NCBI GenBank assembly: GCA_019925795.1
Contig: CM034315.1
Coordinates: forward strand, 31,502,446-31,566,445
Source of the DNA: Dendrobium chrysotoxum
Lineage: Eukaryota > Streptophyta > Magnoliopsida > Asparagales > Orchidaceae
Direction: 5' to 3'
DNA length: 64,000 nt
Shown: positions 57,201 to 64,000 of the stretch, one piece after another
Numbering within the stretch: the first letter of the stretch is position 1
Layout of the letters: each line of letters begins with the position of its first letter
The notes under the pieces: model-generated
Databases searched by the model: none
What the model was told of the DNA's origin: nothing
The model's input: only the letters and a program-made list of their open reading frames with translations
Translations under genes and position numbers: made by a program

Positions 57201-60200
57201 GAGTATTTCCCTTGCTTTCCTTCACTCTCTAGCTCTCTCCAACCATCAGCTCGAGTAAGCTCTGGTGAAATCCCTCTGCCCTTCGCTCGAATTCATACCT
57301 TCGCTGTCCTCTGATCATGACATCTAAAGGAGAAACACTCACCTTCACCCTCTTAAGCTTCCTGATAGAGAACCTCATTCATTGGGGCCTTATCTAAGAT
57401 AAAATCACATTCTCGAGCTCCTAGTTAGGTAGTGGTGATCAAGTGTGAAACAAACCATCAAACAACCAGATTTTGATATTTAGATTGGTGGTTTGTGATG
57501 TCCTAATCCTCCCTGTGAAATTTGGCAGGAACTCTAAGATCACGCTGAAAAATCCTTACGGCCATGGAAGACTATAGAAGGTTGAAGTTATAATCAGAAC
57601 CATTGATTTCGATCAATAGTTCAGATTAAATCCCATGATCTCTAGGTGTGGTTAATCCCAGTCATTCAATCATCCATTTAATAGCCATGGTTAATCCTTC
57701 CTTTACATAGTAAGTTGTAATGATTGGCTGACCAATTAGATGGCGCCCGCGTGGAAAGCACAGGCTGACTGTATAATTCTAGAATTTAATTTTATAAGAA
57801 AATAAAGGAAACTTCTAAATTAAATTTCTCCTCATACACTTGACTAAATGAAGTGTTCTTAGGCTTATTGAAAAGGTATTGAGGAGACCTACAAAAGCCC
57901 TATGGTTTCATGCCATGATTATGCATGAAAGTTAGTTAATTTTAGTAATATCGTTACATATATTTTTGTAATTATGGCATAGGGACAATTCACCATGGCT
58001 TGAAACTTTGGAAGATTAACTTTGGGCATGTCTCTGACATACCCAAAATTTCTCCCCCTGATTGAATTAATTAAGATCATAATTAAGTCAATTTTGGGTT
58101 AAGGGTCTCTAATTGACCCTTAAGTTCAAATAGGCTTGGTGACCTATCTAATGAGATTGAGGGTGTGATTGATTTATGTTGTTCATGCTTAGTCTAGGGA
58201 GTAGATAGCCACTGATTTTATCGCTCCCCTGACTTAGATAACCCATATTAAATCTTTGAAGGTAACCTTATGGTTACCTTGGGTGGTTTGGTTAAGTAGC
58301 ATAGAGGGTTCACCCTGGGCCCAAATTTAGTGGGATTGGATCTTGAGATTAGGTGAACTTATGGCCCATGTTTCACTAAAATTGGGGTTCATTTGGTCCA
58401 CCATTTAGGTAGCCCAAAATCCCCTCTAAAATTGATCTAGGAATTTGATTAATTCACCATTAATTCAAATTAAATCCAAAAAATATAAATAACACATCAA
58501 ACTGACCAAAATTAAACTCCCAACCTAAGAAAATAAAAAGCCCCTTGATTGGACCCTTAATTTAACCTTAATTTAATTTTTAGTAAAATTTAATATTTAA
58601 TCATTTTAATTAATTAAAAAATAATTAAAAAATCTAAATAATTCTCAAACACTTAAAACACTTCTATGGGTCATTTGTGACCTTTGGGAGTGATTTGAAC
58701 AAGTTTGGTGTCAGTTTGGGTTAAAATCATTAAAGGCCTTTTTAATTAAATAATTTAAAAATTCAATTAATTAGTCAAACTTTAAAAATTCATAATTAAT
58801 TCTAAAAAATTCCAAATTTAACAAACTCAAACACATTAGACTCCATTTAGGGTATAATAATTATTAAAAAGTCAAACAATAAAAAATAAGTCAAAGTTAA
58901 AAAGTCAGCTATTTGGTCAATTGTAGTTCAACATAGGTCAAAACTTCAAAAATCTATAACTAAATCTAGAAAATCCAATTTCAGCAATCTTAATGTTTAA
59001 TTTCTCAACTTAGGATTAGTATTTAGGAAAAATACCAAAATTCAAATTTTGACCCCATAATTTAATATTTTAAATAGTTCACAAAAATTCTAAAAAGTTA
59101 ATAATTAATTAAAACTCCATAAACTATTAATTTGATTAATAAAATCAATCAACGAATACCCTTAATATACAACAAGCACTCCAAAGATGAAGTTTTTGCG
59201 ATGGACTACCTTGAGCTGTGGAATTAAGTGTCCTAAGGTGGTTTCATCCTCTAGCCCACTGTGACAACGCCACAAACAGATTTAATGGAGTGCTAAACTT
59301 TAAAGTTAACAATTATTAATGATTTAGCTAAATTAAAATTCTTAACTTAACTATATCAATTAGGTTTATAGGTTGGATTATCTTAAGCTACGGGGCTACG
59401 TGTCCTAAGGAGGTTTTGGGCTCGAGCCCACTATGACAACTCCATGAATCGATTTATGAAAAATGTAATTAATCTAATCCTTAAAATAAATAACTAATTA
59501 ATTAATTTAAAAAAAGGATCAACTCCCATAATTACAACCAATTAAATTAACTTAACAAAACTAGTTGCTACTTTATAACTCCGGCCTACGAGGCTATTAA
59601 CCTAGCCCCAAGGAAGGTGAAATAAACTTCGCATCCCTGTTGTAAAAAAAGGTAGTAATCACCTAACACTTAAAAATATAGTTTAAAATCAACATCAAAA
59701 TATTAAGCCTTAAACTTAAAAAGAATTTCCTTTGACCTTCAACAAATCAAAACACTAGGCAACTTTAACAAATTACCCTTTAGAGGACATATCTAAGCTA
59801 CACGGCCTTCTGCACACACTTTAGATGATTTGTTTGGACAAATGACTCTAGTTTTAGGCTAGGTCAATGTTTATTTTCTTGCTACTTATGTGCCAAGTTT
59901 TTTCAATTTTCACTACATGCTTATTGTATAATTGATTATTGTGATTGATTGTTAATGTGTTTATTTAATTATGCAATCTATAAATTAATGTGATGGGTGT
60001 TATATTACCCATAGGTTAGGAACTATCAAGATGCTCATAGAGTTTTATGCAGGTGGCCATGCTCATATTGGGCTAAAATTAAGGGCATAAAAAATTAAAG
60101 ATTTAAATTAATAAATTTTCTACAGTTGCTAAAAATACTAAGCCCCCTTGAAATTAAAAGAGCATGGCCAAGTGTGGCTATGATTTTACTTTGAGAAAAA

Positions 60201-61872
60201 ATATATATAACTACTTGGGATGTGTTTTAATTATAACTATTTAGGATAACCATATTGGTTGTTTAGAGTCTTTTATATTTTTGATGTAATGTAATTCAGT
60301 GTGATTGAGTTGTTAAAGTTAACTTTGAGGTGGGATATCACCATCCTATTTGGAATCCAAAGAGAAGGCAACCTCCCTCAAGGAAGAGTTCCTCTTCATT
60401 TGGAAGTCTAAATTAAGATGAATTTAAAAATCTAAAGAGAAAAGAAAACACCCCTTTGGAGAGGAGTTTCTTTTCATTTTGATATCAAAACTCAACGAAT
60501 TCGAGGAGCTCGCAGAAAGATGAAGAAGTGAAGATAGAGAATATCCCACTCTCAAAAGTCACTTGCGTCATTTTTAGAATTAGAATTGGGGTTATGGTTA
60601 GTGGTACCCAGTGAATTTTAATTTATACAGACCCTAGGTTGTAAATTAAGTGGCACTTTCCACATAGATATTATAATCATTTGATTGATTTATTAATTAT
60701 TTAAATTTTTTACGTAGTAGAATTGCCTATTTTTCTAGCTTTTTTCTTTCATACCAATTTTATTTTAGCCGGGAAACATTCGAAGGCTTATGAGGATACA
60801 ATTAAAAACCTTTTCTACTTAAATTAAATAAAATTTTCTAGGCTCATATAATAACTCTAATGATTTAATAAGTAAGCACGGGACCGTCGAGAGTTCCCAT
60901 GCATACATGTTAAAATCTTCTCTACCTTGTTAGGAACCTCCACACCTGTGGGTTCTAGTATACCACCTTGCCTATTAGGGTGTAGTTCTATCAAGGGAAT
61001 ATTGTGTAATCTCTAGAAAAAATATATATATTTTGAGCCTAATTTTAAAACTGCTTTATATTGATTCATGCAATCTAAGTCAACTAGTATGCATTGCATT
61101 AGAAACAAATTAAAATGGCCAATAAAATTTTAATTACATTCTTTGTAGCATAATCACCCTATATGAGTTAAGAGACCAATTAGGACATTCTCTAAATGTC
61201 TTCTCCAACTCCTCAAAACTTAAACAACAACCCATCAATTGTTCATAAAAGACAGGACACATGATATGAAAGCACCTAGGTGGTTAATTGGCTTCCCAAT
61301 TTAGGCTGAGGTAAGTCTAGATTTGCACTGCATTAGCTAGGTTCGGGTTACTATGGTTTAGTGCCCAAAATAGACTAAGAATTTGGGGCAGACCAAAAAT
61401 CATAAGACCCCATCTTTAGGGAATATAATCCTAACTTTTTAATAAATTGGCAACTCAAATTAAAGTTACTTTAAAAACCAAAATTTAAAGCCCAACACAT
61501 AGGATAGAATGAGGCATTTTTGAATTATTTTAAAATCTAAAAATGCCTCCTACTCTTCCTCCATTGACATCTAGGAATAAATGTTCAAAATTTGATGCAA
61601 TCCTAGTTGAATTTCCATCCTCACTCCTTTGATATCACTCTTTAAAAATCTCTAAAAAAATTTAAACCATTATTTTAATCTAGAGTTTTTATAGGAAACT
61701 TAGGTTTTCTATGATGTAATTAACCTTTGATATCAGTGTAGGGGCTTAGTATCTTTCATCCTGCAAATTCATGGTTTTCTAGTGAGAGATTGTCCAGTTT
61801 TCTAGTGAGAGAGTATGATTTTTATACCTCTGTTTCTCTCCATATTTGCCTTTGTTGAAAGTTCGATAGGGA
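57200..61872. other. Non-coding retroelement-like DNA between R1 and the Copia LTR
   Basis: No ORF of note. It contains an internal direct duplication of about 82 bp: 59201-59282 and 59373-59455 share GTGTCCTAAGG, AGCCCACT(G/A)TGACAAC and GATTTA. It probably continues the element that starts at 55252. A PBS-like TTTGATATCAG lies at about 61733, but nothing around it confirms an LTR boundary. Confidence 0.4.
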
Positions 61873-62238
61873 TGTTAAGCCCTAGTGAACTAGTCCCGAG
61901 GCTAACCAAGAGGGGGGGTGAATTGGTTATTTAAAAATTTCACGATAACAATGAAAATCATTTTATAACGTGCAGCGGAAACGAATTAAAATAATGATAA
62001 AAAGATCAACCACAGATATTCACCCAAGCAGTTAATATCAGAAAAGTAAAGTGCAAAACGGAATCAGAAAAGCAAACCAGATTTTATAGTGGTTCGGTCA
62101 ACTTGACCTAGGTCCACTCCCCGGAGCCCCCCCTCCGGGTATTGCACTAAACAAAAGTGTCTCTCCTTTTGCTCCCACAGCAAGGTGGAGAAGCCTGTAC
62201 AAACACCTCCTTTTCACCACACGGTGAGGCAGAGAACC

Positions 62239-62361
62239 CGACCTCCTTTCGCTTCCTCCTGAAGCAGGCAGAGAACCTTCGAACTCCTTTCGCTTCCTCC
62301 TGAAGCAGGCAGAGAACCTTCGAACTCCTTTTACTTCCACCTGAAGCGGGCAGAGAACCCC
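62239..62361. repeat. 41-bp tandem repeat in the LTR, three copies
   Basis: Units starting 62239, 62280 and 62321: CGA(C/A)CTCCTTT...GAAGCAGGCAGAGAACC. The first two differ at two or three bases. They produce in-frame repetitive ORFs on the minus strand, not real genes. Confidence 0.8.
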
Positions 62362-62629
62362 AGATCTTCTTGTGAACGATCCTCCCACGACGAACACTGA
62401 CTAGACGAAAGACGACCAACGGAGAAGATGACTATGATCCGTGCTTGGAGCAACCTTAGTGAATCCCTCACTAACTCCCCCTCACAAGATCTTCTCTCTC
62501 TCTCCCAACTCTCTCTCTCTCTAGGGTTTCTCAGGGAAGGAAGGCAACAAAAAGATTTTTACAAAAATTGAAAAAAGTTCTTTTAAAGGAGGGCTTAAAA
62601 TTTGCCCTAAATCTCAACTAGTCGGCCAA

Positions 62630-63305
62630 GATCGTCCAGGATGATCGGTAGATCGTCCTGTACGATCAGTTCAAATTCAACTGTTTCAGCCTGGATGATT
62701 AGGCTCTTCTGGATAATCAGTAGAAAAAGTTGTTCATATCGTCCCGTACGATCCTGCGATCGTCCGGGACGATTAGTGCAAATTGAGGGAAATCATCCAG
62801 AAGACAGTTCAGGTCGTCCAGAGAAATCTGTGCTGGACGACCAAAAAATGACTTGATCGTCCAGGACGATGGGGTCATCGTCCTGTACGATTAGTTCAAA
62901 AAGGCCCCAAATCGTCCTGAACACAGTTCGGGTCGTACAGCTGAAATGCACTAAACGATCATGATCGTCCGGGACGATCCTGCGATCGTCCAGGACGATA
63001 TGATCGTATCAACCAAAAATAAATTACTTTCCTTAATTATCAGATTAAATTAGGCATGATTGTACTGGATCGTCCGGGATGATATACGTATCGTCCGGGA
63101 CGATCAGACCAAGTATCTAAAAATAAGAACTTGCCTAACTTGATCTGGCGGCTGAGAATTTCTGATTTGGGCATATCGTCCCGTACGATCCGGAGATCGT
63201 CCAGGACGATCTGCTCAATCAGACCCTCTTAACTTAGTCACCCTAATTAGGGTTTCTGTTTTAACTGGATCATCCAGGATGATGTTAAAATCGTCCAGGA
63301 CGATC
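62630..63305. repeat. Array of seven paired 17-bp palindromes in the LTR
   Basis: Consensus GATCGTCCNGGACGATC. Pairs start at 62630/62651, 62737/62758, 62855/62876, 62963/62984, 63068/63089, 63174/63195 and 63268/63289. Within each pair the offset is exactly 21 bp (4-nt gap). Pair-to-pair steps are 107, 118, 108, 105, 106 and 94 bp. Half-sites such as TCGTCCAG and CTGGACGA lie between the earlier pairs. Substitutions are often compensated (CCTGTACG, CCCGTACG, CCGGGATG variants). Confidence 0.9.
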
Positions 63306-63555
63306 TGAACAAAATTTTAACAGAAAATCTAATTCACTCAATCTCTCTCCCTGAGTGTGTGTGTGCAAGGTTACTTAGCTAGGGAATCAGTTACATTACA
63401 ATTGACTCAATAAAAAGAAAAATCATACATTTGACACACTTGGACCCGATCTTGAGTTGGCTTGAGTGGCTCGCGGTCTTTTGTGCCTGAAACAGATTAG
63501 CCAAGCAAAACACACTGGAAGCATGTTTGTCATCATCAAAACCAGATTTGCAACA

Positions 63556-63570
63556 ATCTCCCCCTTTTTG
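63556..63570 (-). other. Polypurine tract of the Copia element
   Basis: The minus strand reads CAAAAAGGGGGAGAT immediately before TGTTG, the classic plus-strand primer site of plant SIRE/Copia elements (ATCATCAAAAAGGGGGAGAT). Confidence 0.8.
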
Positions 63571-64000
63571 ATGATGGCAAACATTTGTAAAGCAGTCTGA
63601 AAATAAAAGTAAACTAGGAGATCAAACAAATAAATATTTTTTAAATTTTTATTTAACAGCTAAAACAATATAGGAAACATGACTCAGAAAATAGAAACAG
63701 ACACGACTACGACTGACTCCCCCTTTTGACATCACAAAAAGGAGGAGGAAAAATAGAACACGGAAATAAAACATAAATAGAACAACTACAAAATAGGAAA
63801 ATTAGAAATTTTCCTTGATTTTAGATTCAAAAACCAATGACAGGACGATTGACAGCGCTGAAATCCAGAAAAGGTTGGAAATAATCAACTTTCGTAACTC
63901 CGACCCCGGGCACCTTATCGATGCAAACCTCTTTCAACACAAAAATCCGATTCAAAAGAAAAGACATTAGATTTGAAAAGAGATCCTTTCAAGCCTCGTT
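63571..64000 (-). mobile_element. 3' internal non-coding part of the Copia element
   Basis: Continues upstream of the PPT on the minus strand to the window end. It contains a second purine block (TGATGTCAAAAGGGGGAGTC, about 63735-63716). No pol domain is reached inside the window. Confidence 0.6.

Larger units (their letters stand above)
61873..63555 (-). mobile_element. 3' LTR of a Copia (SIRE-like) element
   Basis: On the minus strand it starts TGTTGCAAATCTGG directly after the polypurine tract and ends CTAGGGCTTAACA; TG...CA ends, 1683 bp. Near its end it has AACCAATTCACCCCCCCTCT and, inside, GACCGAACCACTATAAAATC, both familiar in plant Copia LTRs. It contains a three-copy 41-bp repeat and the paired-palindrome array. 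ORFs at 62098-62419 are products of the tandem repeat. A 5-bp TSD cannot be tested because the other end is outside the window; the left flank is AGGGA. Confidence 0.75.

Noticed and set aside
61733..61750. PBS-like TTTGATATCAG marking a 5' LTR end
   Set aside because: Only part of the Met-tRNA complement is present, and no TG...CA boundary or second LTR was found.
62098..62419. Two overlapping ~90-aa minus-strand ORFs
   Set aside because: They follow the 41-bp tandem repeat within the Copia LTR.
62630..63305. CRISPR-like array
   Set aside because: Repeats are perfect dyads in pairs with non-uniform spacing, in a plant LTR, with no cas genes.
1..64000. Endogenous viral sequence
   Set aside because: RT-type fragments match LINE or Gypsy order; no capsid, movement or pararetroviral motifs were seen.

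Overview
This is an AT-rich flowering-plant nuclear window. The signs are many short exons with canonical GT/AG introns, plant-type LINE, Gypsy, Copia SIRE-like and CACTA relics, and long dinucleotide repeats. I cannot place it below angiosperm.

The only host gene I can support is one large minus-strand gene, 37465 down to 12442. It encodes a full-size pleiotropic-drug-resistance (PDR) ABCG transporter. I reconstructed 24 exons from splice sites and frame. They join without any stop or frame break into 4254 nt (1417 residues plus stop), in the order NBD1-TMD1-NBD2-TMD2. By remembered sequence it looks closest to the Arabidopsis ABCG30 (PDR2) branch. The gene spans 25 kb mainly because intron 3 (4.4 kb) and intron 19 (8.8 kb) carry antisense insertions. 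Intron 3 holds an ORF1-only LINE with a perfect 13-bp target-site duplication and a 0.64-kb long-inverted-repeat element. Intron 19 holds a decayed 7-kb LINE with an internal 0.9-kb duplication of its reverse transcriptase, plus a foldback MITE.

All else is repeat territory. 1-1959 is a dispersed repeat whose inverted partner lies at 55252-57200. 3425-3800 is the 3' end of an RTE-type LINE. 5640-6260 is a fossil Ty3/Gypsy RNase H segment. 7.9-11.5 kb holds local tandem repeats, an extremely AT-rich block and a 21-bp minisatellite inside a foldback element. 37.9-38.4 kb, just upstream of the gene, has several foldback MITEs. 39808-44077 is a degraded CACTA element with subterminal repeats and a remnant transposase-associated domain, interrupted by a second CACTA-like element and a Gypsy RT fossil. 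46.4-55.25 kb is a head-to-tail pile of three LINE pieces. 57.2-61.87 kb is non-coding retroelement-like sequence. 61873-64000 is the 3' end of a minus-strand Copia (SIRE-like) element: PPT plus a 1.68-kb LTR.

The most unusual structure is inside that LTR (62630-63305): seven pairs of 17-bp palindromes. The two members of every pair start exactly 21 bp apart, leaving a 4-nt gap, and pairs recur about every 105 bp. Each pair could fold as a 17-bp stem with a 4-nt loop, or present two dyads two DNA turns apart.
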